NCBI GenBank assembly: GCA_950096585.1
Contig: CATNDK010000001.1
Location: forward strand, 40,943-104,942
Source of the DNA: Thalassococcus halodurans
GTDB lineage: Bacteria > Pseudomonadota > Alphaproteobacteria > Rhodobacterales > Rhodobacteraceae
Length of the DNA: 64,000 nucleotides
Direction of reading: 5' to 3'
The position numbers and the translations under genes are program-made. This document shows, one piece after another, positions 51,267-61,859 of this stretch. The notes beneath the pieces were generated by a model. It ran no database searches. It had not been told where the DNA came from and was given only the letters and a program-made list of their open reading frames with translations. Each line of letters begins with the position of its first letter. Position 1 is the first letter of the stretch.

Positions 51267-51824
51267 ATGGCGGATACAGATTTTCCGGGCTGGCACGGCA
51301 CCACAATTATCGGTGTGCGCAAAGGCGGTAAGGTGGTCATTGCCGGTGACGGACAGGTCAGCCTTGGCCAAACCGTGATCAAAGGCACTGCGCGCAAGGT
51401 GCGTCGCCTCTCCCCCGGCGGATTTGATGTGGTGGCGGGCTTTGCAGGATCGACCGCTGATGCCTTTACGCTTTTGGAACGTCTGGAAACCAAGCTTGAA
51501 CAAACCCCGGGTCAGTTGCAACGGGCCAGCGTCGAGCTGGCCAAGGACTGGCGCACCGATAAGTACCTGCAAAAGTTGGAAGCGATGCTGATCGTGACCG
51601 ACGGCAAGGAGCTGTTGGTTATCACGGGCGCAGGTGACGTGCTTGAGCCCGAACATGATGTGGCGGCGATTGGGTCGGGTGGCAACTACGCTTTGGCGGC
51701 TGCGCGTGGCCTAATGGACTCTGACGGTGACGCCGAACAGATCGCACGCAAGGCCATGGCTATTGCGGCTGATATCTGCGTTTACACCAATGGCAACCTG
51801 ACGGTTGAAACGATCGACGCCTAA
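51267..51824 (+). CDS. hslV: ATP-dependent protease peptidase subunit HslV
   Basis: [41 protein letters not shown]. Confidence 0.96.
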   Translation: MADTDFPGWHGTTIIGVRKGGKVVIAGDGQVSLGQTVIKGTARKVRRLSPGGFDVVAGFAGSTADAFTLLERLETKLEQTPGQLQRASVELAKDWRTDKYLQKLEAMLIVTDGKELLVITGAGDVLEPEHDVAAIGSGGNYALAAARGLMDSDGDAEQIARKAMAIAADICVYTNGNLTVETIDA

Positions 51825-51854
51825 GACAACGGCGACATCGGAAAAGGACGACAC

Positions 51855-53162
51855 ATGACTGATCTGACCCCCCGCGAAATCGTTTCCGAACTGGACCGCT
51901 TCATCATCGGCCAGCAGGACGCCAAGCGCGCCGTTGCTGTGGCCCTGCGCAACCGCTGGCGTCGCAAGCAGCTTTCTGATGATCTGCGCGATGAGGTTTA
52001 TCCCAAGAATATTCTGATGATCGGCCCCACCGGCGTGGGCAAAACCGAAATCAGCCGCCGCTTGGCGAAACTGGCCCGCGCGCCTTTTATCAAGGTTGAA
52101 GCGACCAAGTTCACCGAGGTGGGCTATGTCGGTCGTGACGTGGAACAGATCGTGCGCGATCTGGTGGACGCCGCCATCGTCATGACCCGCGAACACATGC
52201 GCGAAGATGTGAAGGCCGCCGCCCAGAAGTCGGCTGAGGACCGCGTGATCACCGCTATCGCGGGCGAAGATGCTCGCGAAGGCACGCGCGAGATGTTCCG
52301 CAAAAAGCTGAAGTCAGGCGAATTGGACAATACCGAAATCGAACTGGATGTCGCCGATACGGCCTCGCCCTTCCCGATGATGGATATCCCCGGCCAGCCC
52401 GGCATGGGGATGGGGGCGTTCAACCTTGGCGATCTGTTCGGCAAGGCGATGGGCGGACGCACAACACGCAAGCGGATGACGGTAGCCGACAGCTACGACA
52501 TCTTGATTTCGGAAGAAGCAGACAAGCTGCTGGATGATGAAACCGTCAAAAACGCCGCGATTGAAGCGGTCGAACAGAATGGCATCGTGTTTCTGGACGA
52601 GATCGACAAAGTCTGCGCCCGCACCGATGCCCGCGGTGGCGACGTTAGCCGCGAAGGCGTGCAGCGTGATCTGTTGCCGCTGATCGAAGGCACGACTGTC
52701 AGCACCAAACATGGCACCGTTAAAACCGACCACATCCTGTTTATCGCATCGGGCGCGTTCCACATTGCAAAGCCGTCTGACCTGTTGCCTGAACTGCAGG
52801 GCCGTCTGCCAATCCGTGTGAACCTGCGCGCTCTTACAGAAAAGGATTTCGTGCGCATCCTGACGGAAACCGATAACGCGCTGACGTTGCAGTACACCGC
52901 GTTGATGGGCACCGAAGACGTCACTGTGTCGTTCGAACAGGACGGGATTGCGGCCCTGGCCAAGATCGCCGCCGAGGTGAACCAGTCCGTGGAAAACATC
53001 GGCGCGCGTCGTCTGTATACGATCATGGAGCGCGTGTTCGAAGAACTGTCCTTTGCCGCGCCTGATCGGGCGGGTGAAACGGTGGTGGTCGATGCCGCCT
53101 TTGTTGAAAAGCACCTTGGCGATCTAAGCCGGTCGACGGACCTCAGCCGCTACGTGCTGTGA
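51855..53162 (+). CDS. hslU: ATP-dependent protease ATPase subunit HslU
   Basis: [51 protein letters not shown]. Confidence 0.96.
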   Translation: MTDLTPREIVSELDRFIIGQQDAKRAVAVALRNRWRRKQLSDDLRDEVYPKNILMIGPTGVGKTEISRRLAKLARAPFIKVEATKFTEVGYVGRDVEQIVRDLVDAAIVMTREHMREDVKAAAQKSAEDRVITAIAGEDAREGTREMFRKKLKSGELDNTEIELDVADTASPFPMMDIPGQPGMGMGAFNLGDLFGKAMGGRTTRKRMTVADSYDILISEEADKLLDDETVKNAAIEAVEQNGIVFLDEIDKVCARTDARGGDVSREGVQRDLLPLIEGTTVSTKHGTVKTDHILFIASGAFHIAKPSDLLPELQGRLPIRVNLRALTEKDFVRILTETDNALTLQYTALMGTEDVTVSFEQDGIAALAKIAAEVNQSVENIGARRLYTIMERVFEELSFAAPDRAGETVVVDAAFVEKHLGDLSRSTDLSRYVL

Positions 53163-54503
53163 TCCCGCGCGGCCCAGCGCCACGGCCAAACCGGCCAAAA
53201 TGAAAAACACGGCTTCCAGGTTCGGATAGGGCTTGGTCAGCGCGGCCTGAATGATCAGCGCCGCGCAGCCCGTTTTCAGGGCTGCCGAAACGTTGATGTT
53301 CAACGTGTCGGTCACTTGCCGCGCAAAAATGACCCTGGCCACGAACCAAAGATAAAGTGCGGTTCCCGCAATTCCCAATCCGCCCAGACAGGCAAAAAGC
53401 CAGCCAGACGCGCGCCCAGCGCCCATGCCTGTTCCAAGGCCGATGGTATCTTTCAGGTTGGTCAGAGCCTGATTGTTCCAAGACATACGCTCAGTGGCCG
53501 AGTCGCTGGACACCTTGTCGATCAACACCGCGTCGATCACATGCGCGACCTCGGCGTTCAGGCTGTAAAGCGCCACAGACGCGCCTGCCATGACCGGAAG
53601 GAACGCGGCAGAGAGCAGTATAAGCCGTGCCGCAGGTTTCAGATGCGAAATCGTTTTCAGATGCCCGGCCACAAAGGCAACCGAGAACAAAAACAGCCCC
53701 AAATAGGCCGCGCTGGATGTGGAGCGGATCAAAAGAAAGAACATCGCGATGGCACATAATTTTGGCCACACACCAAGGGATTTGACCATCGTCATCCGAA
53801 GCCAGAAACCGAATAGCGCCATGGTGAAGTAGGCATAGGCAGAAGGTTCTGGAAACCCGCCGCTGACCCGTTTGATGCCGCCCAGATACTGGTTATCCAG
53901 CATGGCTGCCCGCATTGTCCGGATCGGATCCAACAGATCGGGAAACCCCAGCGCATAGGACGTGATATCAGCCACGCTTAGCGCAATGTGTAAAGACGTC
54001 GCTGTGATCAGGGCCTTCAGCGCCAGATCGGCGCGTGGCTTGCGTGCAAAGACACCGGCCAGAAGGAAAAAGATCGAAGAGGCGACCATAAAGCGCAGAA
54101 ACTGGATGGTGACTGTGGACGTGGGTTCAAGAGGTCTCAGGGCGATGGTCGCAAAGTCCCGCATCTGAACTGTGACAAACACGTCGGTTCTGTGGCCGAG
54201 GACTTGCGGAAGGAACAATGCGCCAAGCCCCGCCAGGATGATCAGCAGTAATAACGGGAAGCCCGCCTGATGTGGGCGAGCAGACTGAACGATGGCGGCG
54301 GTAAAGCCCGTGCGCCCGATCAGCGACAGCCACATCGCCAGAATGGAGAAATCCAATAGCGATACGGTGCCCGCCTGCCCAAGTGCAAAAGCGGCGCTGC
54401 TTCCGAATGGCATAACCGCAGCCAGCAAAACGACACCGCGAACAGGTCCTGCAAACAAGATCGCTGCGAATAGTACCAGCGCAATGGGTGTGGTGGTGAG
54501 CAA
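53124..54503 (-). CDS. Polytopic O-antigen-ligase/VpsF-like polysaccharide biosynthesis protein
   Basis: multiple TM segments; [23 protein letters not shown] gene context. Confidence 0.7.
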   Translation of the reverse strand: MLTTTPIALVLFAAILFAGPVRGVVLLAAVMPFGSSAAFALGQAGTVSLLDFSILAMWLSLIGRTGFTAAIVQSARPHQAGFPLLLLIILAGLGALFLPQVLGHRTDVFVTVQMRDFATIALRPLEPTSTVTIQFLRFMVASSIFFLLAGVFARKPRADLALKALITATSLHIALSVADITSYALGFPDLLDPIRTMRAAMLDNQYLGGIKRVSGGFPEPSAYAYFTMALFGFWLRMTMVKSLGVWPKLCAIAMFFLLIRSTSSAAYLGLFLFSVAFVAGHLKTISHLKPAARLILLSAAFLPVMAGASVALYSLNAEVAHVIDAVLIDKVSSDSATERMSWNNQALTNLKDTIGLGTGMGAGRASGWLFACLGGLGIAGTALYLWFVARVIFARQVTDTLNINVSAALKTGCAALIIQAALTKPYPNLEAVFFILAGLAVALGRAGSQHVAAEVRRPA

Positions 54504-54615
54504 GTGTTTGGCGGTCCGTGTTCTGAGTGTCGCGCAAGACTCCCTTAGTCATGATTAAGGAAGTCTTTACGTTGTTCGATTTTCTTGAAGTAGAACGAAA
54601 GAAGGCAGGAAAGAC

Positions 54616-55413
54616 GTGTCGGTTCCAGACCACATCAAGGGCATAGCCGCGGCAACGGCTGCTTCCGTTCTGCCGCATTTGCGGTTTGAAAACAGCATCC
54701 TTGTTCTGTCCCATATGCGATCTGTCAGCACCGCGCTGACCCACGTTCTGGCGACGCACCCCGAAATCTGGGGATATGGTGAAACACATGTGTCTTATAC
54801 GGCCGAGAGGGCACCAGGTCGGCTTTGGCTTAATCTGCTTCGTCATCACCGGTCGGGTATCGGCCGCAAGCTGATTTTGGACAAAGTGCTGCATAACGAT
54901 CTGGATCGCGCCGTCACGCCTGCGTTCTATCGGGCTAAGGCCATCTTCCTGTTGCGTTCACCTGCTCCGGCGATCCGGTCGATTCAGGCTTTGTCCGCGG
55001 CGCAGGGGTTGGCCGATTGGCAGAGTCCTGAACAGGCAGCGCGGTATTATCTGATGCGGATCACACGGTTGATGCATCATTGGAACCACTTCCCGCCAGA
55101 GCGGCGTATCGGGATGCTGTCCGAAAATCTTATGCGCGATCCCGAAGGTGCATTGGTGCGTCTGTCGCAGTTTTTGCCTGTCTCGCACCCTTTGGAGAAC
55201 CGCTACGTTGCTGAAGGTCGCGCGGCGCGACATGGCGCTGGTGATCCGACGCGAAGCCAAGATTTGACAAGGATCGAGCCGATAGATGTCGATGTGGATT
55301 TATCTCTGCCTGTCGGCGTTGATCAAAAACTGGCCGCGCAATGTATTCAGGCTTATCTTACGGCTTCGGACCTGATGGGCTTGACCGAACATGCGTTAAA
55401 CGATCGGGGCTAA
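54616..55413 (+). CDS. Sulfotransferase-like protein (GTG start)
   Basis: ILVLSHMRSVSTALTHVLATHPEIWGYGETH resembles 5'-PSB P-loop; RAKAIFLLRSPAPAIRS resembles 3'-PB. Confidence 0.7.
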   Translation: MSVPDHIKGIAAATAASVLPHLRFENSILVLSHMRSVSTALTHVLATHPEIWGYGETHVSYTAERAPGRLWLNLLRHHRSGIGRKLILDKVLHNDLDRAVTPAFYRAKAIFLLRSPAPAIRSIQALSAAQGLADWQSPEQAARYYLMRITRLMHHWNHFPPERRIGMLSENLMRDPEGALVRLSQFLPVSHPLENRYVAEGRAARHGAGDPTRSQDLTRIEPIDVDVDLSLPVGVDQKLAAQCIQAYLTASDLMGLTEHALNDRG

Positions 55414-56263
55414 CCTTTCCCCGTATCCAGTCTTTCAGCGCGGCACGATTGCCGCGGGCCCGTCCGGCGCGATCGATCCAGTTTTCCGGACGAAACTGTT
55501 TCAGATGGTTTGCGAGGATGTTTTTCATCGCCAGTTTCAGCAGAAACATGGGCGGTATATGCCCCTTGCCGGACAGGTAGATGGGGTTGGCGACCTGACT
55601 GTATCCCAGCATTTCGCCACTGCTTTCGCGACCCAGCTTTGTGCCGCAATGAACGCCGGTGACGGTATTCACCTGAACCATTTCGCCAGCGACGCGACTG
55701 GCAAAATCAACGTCTTCCTGCCAGCCGTAAAGCGGCAGTGCCTCATCAAACCGCGTGTCGCCAATGGCTGCTGTTCGGTAGGCCATGTTGCAGCCGTACA
55801 GACCCACAAGATTGCGCTTGATCGCGATTGGCACCGGCCCCACTGCCGGACGATTCCGGAGCATGCTGCGGGAGTCTGAAGCATCTATTCCGCGGGAATG
55901 GATACCATCGGCCAAAAGCGTGCCGTTCATTCCAGCGGCATAGGGCAGGGCGGCGAATGCGCGTGAAAGCTGTTCCAAGGCATCGGCGCTGGGCATGTAG
56001 TCATCATCGATGAAAAAGACGATGTCGCAATGGTTTGAAAGAATGCTCAGAGCATGGTTGCGCTGCTTTGGCAGGCCTTTTTCTGCAAACTCAACGCGCA
56101 GGGGCAGTTTGGCCGTGTATCGTGTCAGGTCGGGTATGTCGCCGGGCTGCGTCGCGACGATGATGATCTCATGTGCCGGCTGCGTCTGTACGGTCAAAGT
56201 ATCAAGTGTGTCAGGCAGAATGCTTGCCCGGCCACAGGTGCAAATGACAACGGAAACGCGCAC
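55358..56263 (-). CDS. Glycosyltransferase family 2
   Basis: MRVSVVICTCGRASILPDTLDTLTVQT; FFIDDDYMPSADALEQL. Confidence 0.9.
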   Translation of the reverse strand: MRVSVVICTCGRASILPDTLDTLTVQTQPAHEIIIVATQPGDIPDLTRYTAKLPLRVEFAEKGLPKQRNHALSILSNHCDIVFFIDDDYMPSADALEQLSRAFAALPYAAGMNGTLLADGIHSRGIDASDSRSMLRNRPAVGPVPIAIKRNLVGLYGCNMAYRTAAIGDTRFDEALPLYGWQEDVDFASRVAGEMVQVNTVTGVHCGTKLGRESSGEMLGYSQVANPIYLSGKGHIPPMFLLKLAMKNILANHLKQFRPENWIDRAGRARGNRAALKDWIRGKVSPDRLTHVRSSPSGPKP

Positions 56264-56266
56264 GGC

Positions 56267-56938
56267 TTACAGACCGGACCGTTTCAAAACACATCCAATC
56301 GTGCGGAACAGAATGACCAGATCTTTGCTGACCGAGACGCCCGATGCATAGCGAACATCCATGTTGATCCGCGTATCGTAGTCGACTGCATTGCGGCCCG
56401 AAACCTGCCAAAGGCCGGTGATCCCAGGGCGCAGTTTGAGGTAGAAATTGCTGTGGCTTCCATACAGTCGAAGTTCGTTCAGTGGCACAGGGCGGGGGCC
56501 GACAAGGCTCATGTCGCCGATCAAGACATTCCAAAGCTGGGGCAGCTCATCCAGGCTGGTTTTCCTGAGCAGGCGTCCAAGCATCGTCACCCGCGGATCG
56601 TCGGTAATCTTCCGTCCCTTTGTCCATTCGGCACGGGCAGCTGGGTTTCGGTTCAATAGGTCTTGCAGCTGAGCCTCGGCATCTGGGCGCATTGTTCTGA
56701 TCTTCCAGCACGTAAACATCCTGCCGTTTCGGCCAACCCGTTTGTGACCGTAGAATCCGGTGCCGCCATCAAGGCGCGCCAGTACCCACAAAAGGGCCAC
56801 GACGGATGCCACTGGCGCCGCCATCAGCAGCGCCAGACAGACATCAAGGCCCCGTTTGCCGTGCCGTTTGTAAAACTGGTTTCTGGTCTGGCTTTCGGGG
56901 AAAGCAATGGTGCTGTGGATGGGAGTGAGATCGGTCAT
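56267..56938 (-). CDS. Undecaprenyl-phosphate sugar transferase
   Basis: KRGLDVCLALLMAAP; CWKIRTMR; LRKTSLDELPQLWNVLIGDMSLVGPRPV. Confidence 0.93.
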   Translation of the reverse strand: MTDLTPIHSTIAFPESQTRNQFYKRHGKRGLDVCLALLMAAPVASVVALLWVLARLDGGTGFYGHKRVGRNGRMFTCWKIRTMRPDAEAQLQDLLNRNPAARAEWTKGRKITDDPRVTMLGRLLRKTSLDELPQLWNVLIGDMSLVGPRPVPLNELRLYGSHSNFYLKLRPGITGLWQVSGRNAVDYDTRINMDVRYASGVSVSKDLVILFRTIGCVLKRSGL

Positions 56939-57012
56939 AGACGTTCCCTGATGTCGCGCGTTCCAATTCTAGTTTGCGCGCTCAGGAGACGTTTCTTGTG
57001 GTTACTATCGGG

Positions 57013-59190
57013 TTAAAAACCCGAAGATAATGCAGGTTTTATCGCACCTTGTTGCGGGTAGCCGCGCGGTTCGGTGCGCGGGTCTGTCCATGACATCACG
57101 ATACCTTCGGGAACGACGCCGATATTGCGCAAAGTGGCCAATCCATCCGCAACTGATCCGCGTGCCGTAGCGCCATATTGAACGACGAACAAAACCTGAT
57201 CGACCAACGGCGCGATGCTCAGGCTGTCAGACACAGGAAGCAAGGGAGGTGCGTCGACGATGACGATATCGTAGCGATTTTTCAGGTTGGCGAACAATGC
57301 GCGCAGAACGCGACCCGAGTAGATCGGCGCGCCGACGGTTTCCGGCCCGATCCCTGCAAAATCAAAGCTAAGATCATCGGCTGAATGAATAACTTCATCC
57401 AGATCACAGCCTTGCGTTAGGTGCGCATGTAGGTCGGGCCCCGAGAACAAACCGACCTGACGTGACAGGCTTTTCTGGCGTGTGTCCAGATCGAGCAGCA
57501 CCACAGACCGCCCCATGCTGGCAGCCGCATTGGCAAGGTTCATCGCAGTCGTGGTTTTGCCTTCTCCGGGCATCGATGACGTCATCATAATGACCGAGGC
57601 TTCGTCATTCATGCGTTTGGATAGAACCGTCCAAAGCTGTCGGATGCGTTCAAGGTAAAGGCATTCTGATGCGGCACTACGTTTGATGGGCAGGCGTGTC
57701 AGAACGCGGACACCTGTTGCCCTTTCAATGTCCGGATCGCGGCGGAAACCCTTTTCGAGGATCTCCATCAAAAGCGCGAGGACCAGACCAAGGCTAAGGC
57801 CCAGAGATGCGCCAAATCCTGTCATCAGTTTGATCCGCGGTGCAGAGGGCCCCGCAGGGATTGCCGCCGCGTTGACGACTTTGGCCTCTGCCCGTTGAAT
57901 TTGAAGCTGTGCACGGGTGTCGGCAAGCCGCGTCAGCGCCGTCTCGTAGCCATCCCGGATGGCATTTGCTTCGGTTTCAAGCTGGCGCAGGGTCAGTGAG
58001 CGCTCTGAAATATTGGAAATGCCCCGCTCGATTTCCAGAATATCGGCTGACAGGCTTGTCTCGCGCGCAGCGAGGGCCGTGATGTTTTCCGACAAGTTGC
58101 GTTTTTGTTTGGTAACTTCCCGCGCAAACTCAGATTCAACACGGCTGATTTCAGCATCCAAGAGCCTGCGTTTCGGGTGGTTTGGTCCGTACAAAATTGA
58201 CAGGCGTGCCTCTTCCTGAACAAGGCTGCGGCGCGTTGATTGAAGCGCCGCGATGGCTGGATAGGCGTTGGGCTGAAGATTGACCTCAAGCAAGTTTTCC
58301 GCAGGAATAGACTCTAATATTTCCAGCTCTTCCTTGATCCGTGTTTTATCGGCACGCACAGAAGACAGCGCTTGGTTCAGCGATAAGGCCTGTTGCTCCA
58401 ACACCTGAGGCGAGGCGCCCGCGTAGTCCAGATTGTCCTTTTTCGCTTGCTCGACCCGCTGTTCTGCTTGGGTCAGTTCGCCTTCACGCAGTGCGACCTG
58501 ATCTGATAGCCAATCCGTCGCTTTTTCGATGACTTTTTGCCGTTCGCGAAGCTGGGTTTCGAGGTAGATCTGGGCAAGCGTATTGGCGACTTCTGCCGAC
58601 AACTGGGCAAGCCCTGTGGTGACCGAAACCTCAATCACATAAGACTCATCAACTCGTTTGATCCGCAACCCGTTTCGCAGCGACTGAACGATGCGATTCA
58701 GCCGTCGTTCTTCAAGCGAAATCAGTTCGAAATCCTGTTGGTCGTAAGAACTGATGCCAAGGGCGCGGCGGATGTACTGGGCCAATCGCGTGCTAAGTCC
58801 CTGCGATGCGAGGCCGGGATCAATGGGGGTGAATTCATCAATACCGATACGCTGGACAACCCGTTCCAACAAAGTTGAAGAGCGCAACATTGCTATTTCG
58901 TTGGCCATAACCGGATCGGAAATATCCAGATCAGACACGACCTGATCTGACGAGGCGGCCAGCTGTTGTTGTCTGGGGTCCAGCAACAACGTGGCGCTGG
59001 CGGTGTACTGTGACGGCTTCATTGCGGTCAGGACAAACATCGCAACAGTCGCGGCAAGTGTGATTGCCAGAACCAGATTCCGCCGACGCCAAACACCGAC
59101 AATCAAGCGCAAGAACTCACCATGGTCGTCAGTGCTCCGCTGGTCAGCGTAGGGGCTTTGCCCGATGTCGGTATGATGCGTGTTTTCCAT
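57013..59190 (-). CDS. Wzc/ExoP-type chain-length/BY-kinase-like protein, no C-terminal Tyr cluster
   Basis: Wzz domain; SSMPGEGKTTTAMNLANAAASMGRSVVLLDLDTR; C-terminus RGYPQQGAIKPALSSGF. Confidence 0.92.
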   Translation of the reverse strand: MENTHHTDIGQSPYADQRSTDDHGEFLRLIVGVWRRRNLVLAITLAATVAMFVLTAMKPSQYTASATLLLDPRQQQLAASSDQVVSDLDISDPVMANEIAMLRSSTLLERVVQRIGIDEFTPIDPGLASQGLSTRLAQYIRRALGISSYDQQDFELISLEERRLNRIVQSLRNGLRIKRVDESYVIEVSVTTGLAQLSAEVANTLAQIYLETQLRERQKVIEKATDWLSDQVALREGELTQAEQRVEQAKKDNLDYAGASPQVLEQQALSLNQALSSVRADKTRIKEELEILESIPAENLLEVNLQPNAYPAIAALQSTRRSLVQEEARLSILYGPNHPKRRLLDAEISRVESEFAREVTKQKRNLSENITALAARETSLSADILEIERGISNISERSLTLRQLETEANAIRDGYETALTRLADTRAQLQIQRAEAKVVNAAAIPAGPSAPRIKLMTGFGASLGLSLGLVLALLMEILEKGFRRDPDIERATGVRVLTRLPIKRSAASECLYLERIRQLWTVLSKRMNDEASVIMMTSSMPGEGKTTTAMNLANAAASMGRSVVLLDLDTRQKSLSRQVGLFSGPDLHAHLTQGCDLDEVIHSADDLSFDFAGIGPETVGAPIYSGRVLRALFANLKNRYDIVIVDAPPLLPVSDSLSIAPLVDQVLFVVQYGATARGSVADGLATLRNIGVVPEGIVMSWTDPRTEPRGYPQQGAIKPALSSGF

Positions 59191-59259
59191 GGGCCCAACG
59201 AGTTAAGTATTCCGTCCTAATCCTTTCCGGATCACGTTTTTACTTTTCTAAAAACGGGA

Positions 59260-59274
59260 TTAACGAATGCTTAA
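59260..59274. promoter_or_regulatory. CtrA-type box TTAA-N7-TTAA in divergent wzc/wzx region
   Basis: TTAACGAATGCTTAA. Confidence 0.55.
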
Positions 59275-59332
59275 AGCTCGGCATGCGACGGTTGGTTTCA
59301 CCACCAAATGCACGGCTTACGGCGTCTTGATG

Positions 59333-60829
59333 TCCATTTTTATTGCAACTGCAAAGAGACGGGCCTTGGGGGCCTTATCGCTGGGTTTAACCGTGCTGGG
59401 GCCGGCATCGCAGCAGATCGCATCACTGGTGATTGCTCTGGCCGCCGCTGCGGTTTTAAGCGTTTCTGATTTCGGGACCTATGCCTTGGCCATAGTGTTT
59501 GTCGAGGCTGGCATCCTGCTGATCTACACCGGCTTTCATCACTTCATTACAGTTGAAGACGATGACGAGTACGTCCTTTTGCCAACCTGTTTATGCTTGA
59601 TGGTGGGGATCAGCGCGGCTTTCGGCCTTGTCTTGTTCTGTTTGGCCCCGTTCCTTGCCGTCTGGTTCGAAAGCCCCGAGCTGTCGTTGTTGTTGCAGGT
59701 GCTTTCCGTTTTGCAGCCCGCTGCCGCGGTGGTCGGCTGGTGTTCGGCTGTGTTGTTGCGAAAGGGCGCGACGACCACCTATTTTACCGGTCTTTTATTC
59801 AGCAACGCCGCATCGGTTTTTATCGGCGTTCTCGGTTTACTGGTGTGGCCGTCTGTATTCGCGCTGCTTGCCTACCGTGTTGTGCGTATCTGCATTGGGT
59901 TGGCAGTGTTCTTGTGGGCCGTCCCCGTTAAACCCACGCTTGGTTTCAACCGATCCTTGGCCAGACGGGCCTTTGCTTTCGCGCGCAGCTTATACGCCGC
60001 GCGATTTCTTGGGTATTTCGGCAATTTCGGCGCAGACCTTGTGCTAGCGGCCATGTTTACGACGGCAGAGTCCGGCCTTTACAGGTTTGCAAACCGTCTG
60101 GCGTCGGCCTCTGTCGATGTCGTCGCGCTGCCGATCAAAACGCTTGCTCAGTCACGCTTCGGTCAGGCCGCGCGTGAGGGTGCCGGATTGCAGGGAATGT
60201 TTGAGGTGTTTGTTACCTACCTCGCCTTCTTCGGTGGCGGGGCGGTAGCAACCGTGACTCTACTTGCGGAAAGCGCCGTCGCGGACTTGTTTCGACCAGA
60301 GTATCTGCCCGCCGCCGCACTTGTCGGGTATCTGGCCTGCCGGTCCATTTTGATGGCGATCGGGGACCTGACCGAACCGGTCTTTGCTACACTCAAGAAG
60401 ACAAAAATCAGTCTCTATTATAGCGTAATCAGTACATTTTTAACGCTGACAGCGATCACGCTTAGCGCGCCATACGGTGTCGGGTCAATGGTGGTCGCCC
60501 TTTCGGTTGGAGGGCTTGTTTCGACGGTGGCCGCTGTCGGTTTGATCTTAAGGCACACTGATCTGAAGATACGGCCCTTGCTGGTTCCGCTGTTCAAAAT
60601 CGTCGTTGCACTTAGTGGGTTTGCGTTTGCCTTGGGTGGCATTCTGGACGGCGTTGACTTGGGCTTTTTCGGTCAACTTATTGTTGCGGTTTGCCTAGCG
60701 CTGTTCACTACTCTTTTCGCGGCATTGATCGGGGCTTTGCCGGGTTTCGGATTGCCCCGTGGTACATCTTTCAAAAACCCCAGCCTTCCAGATGTTCCCA
60801 AACGCGTTGTGCGGCAGCGTCCCATGTAA
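59333..60829 (+). CDS. Wzx-type oligosaccharide flippase (start could be 59267)
   Basis: about 12 TM segments, ALSLGLTVLGPASQQIASLVIALAAAAVLSVSDFGTYALAIVF. Confidence 0.88.
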   Translation, partial: SIFIATAKRRALGALSLGLTVLGPASQQIASLVIALAAAAVLSVSDFGTYALAIVFVEAGILLIYTGFHHFITVEDDDEYVLLPTCLCLMVGISAAFGLVLFCLAPFLAVWFESPELSLLLQVLSVLQPAAAVVGWCSAVLLRKGATTTYFTGLLFSNAASVFIGVLGLLVWPSVFALLAYRVVRICIGLAVFLWAVPVKPTLGFNRSLARRAFAFARSLYAARFLGYFGNFGADLVLAAMFTTAESGLYRFANRLASASVDVVALPIKTLAQSRFGQAAREGAGLQGMFEVFVTYLAFFGGGAVATVTLLAESAVADLFRPEYLPAAALVGYLACRSILMAIGDLTEPVFATLKKTKISLYYSVISTFLTLTAITLSAPYGVGSMVVALSVGGLVSTVAAVGLILRHTDLKIRPLLVPLFKIVVALSGFAFALGGILDGVDLGFFGQLIVAVCLALFTTLFAALIGALPGFGLPRGTSFKNPSLPDVPKRVVRQRPM

Positions 60830-61859
60830 ATCGAGATGCCTGCTGCTGTGGGCAATCCAGCGCGGTCACGTGACCTGTGCAAATCTTGGCAATGTGCTGT
60901 GCCCAATCAGATGGCTGCACGTCGTGCACGACATAGCCCGCTTTTCCGACAACTTCGGGCAGGGCCCCATAGGGCGACACGATGGGGTGCTTTCCAAAAT
61001 ACATGGCTTCCAGCGCTGGCAGGCCAAAGCCCTCTTCCAGCGACGGGATCAGAACGGTTTGTGCGGCTTGATAGAGCGCGGCCAGTTCTGCGTCGGGGCA
61101 TCGGCCCGCAAAGATGACATTCGAAGGAACGGTCACGCCGGCACGCTCAAAATCTTTTGAAGTTGCGTTGCCAACCAGAACCAAGGGGATGTCGCCCAAC
61201 CGTTGATCCCTGAATACATCAATCAGGAAAGCCACGTTTTTATGCGGTAGAAGCGAACTGAAACCGAGGCAGAAGGGTGCACCGGCCGCTAATTCCAAAC
61301 GCTTCAGAACTGCGGTGTCAGGTTTGGTGGATACGACGGCGCTGGGGCCGTTTGGGACCACCCCTATGGTGTCCGTATGTCCGATCCCGAGCGCAAGTAT
61401 CGCCCGCTTTGAATGCTCGGACACCGTTAAAATCCTATTGCCGTTCGCGCCAGCCCGCCGAGAGGTCAGCTGCCGCCATTTCCGTGCAGGGAACCCGTAA
61501 GACTGCGGCGTGCGAAAGACGTGAGCATCGTGCAGCATCGTGACGTAGCCGCTGCCTTGAAGCGGGACTGAATTGAACAGGCCCACTGGCACGCCGACCT
61601 CGCGGAGTTTGGGCATATAAACCTGATCCCACACCGCACCTGTGGATTGGCCGGTGGCGATGACAGACCGGGATAGTTGCATCGCGCGGTTTTCCAGCGG
61701 TTTCGGCACGGCAAGTTGTACTTTCCATCCGCGCTCATCCGCCGAGGTGATCAATGCTTTGGTCAGGTTCAAAGCCACCGCGTTCACGGCGCTGTTTGTG
61801 TCCTTCAGAAAGCGCCCGTTGATTACGATTGACCGTGCCTTCACCGCCAACCCAGCCAT
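60771..61859 (-). CDS. Glycosyltransferase family 1/4
   Basis: PFCLGFSSLLPHKNVAFLIDVF; LIPSLEEGFGLPALEAMYFGKHPIVS. Confidence 0.92.
   Translation of the reverse strand: MAGLAVKARSIVINGRFLKDTNSAVNAVALNLTKALITSADERGWKVQLAVPKPLENRAMQLSRSVIATGQSTGAVWDQVYMPKLREVGVPVGLFNSVPLQGSGYVTMLHDAHVFRTPQSYGFPARKWRQLTSRRAGANGNRILTVSEHSKRAILALGIGHTDTIGVVPNGPSAVVSTKPDTAVLKRLELAAGAPFCLGFSSLLPHKNVAFLIDVFRDQRLGDIPLVLVGNATSKDFERAGVTVPSNVIFAGRCPDAELAALYQAAQTVLIPSLEEGFGLPALEAMYFGKHPIVSPYGALPEVVGKAGYVVHDVQPSDWAQHIAKICTGHVTALDCPQQQASRFTWDAAAQRVWEHLEGWGF

Noticed and set aside
60864-60875. GGTCACGTGACC 12-bp palindrome in GT1
   Set aside because: Shares only the CACGTG core with parS; within coding sequence and no partner sites.
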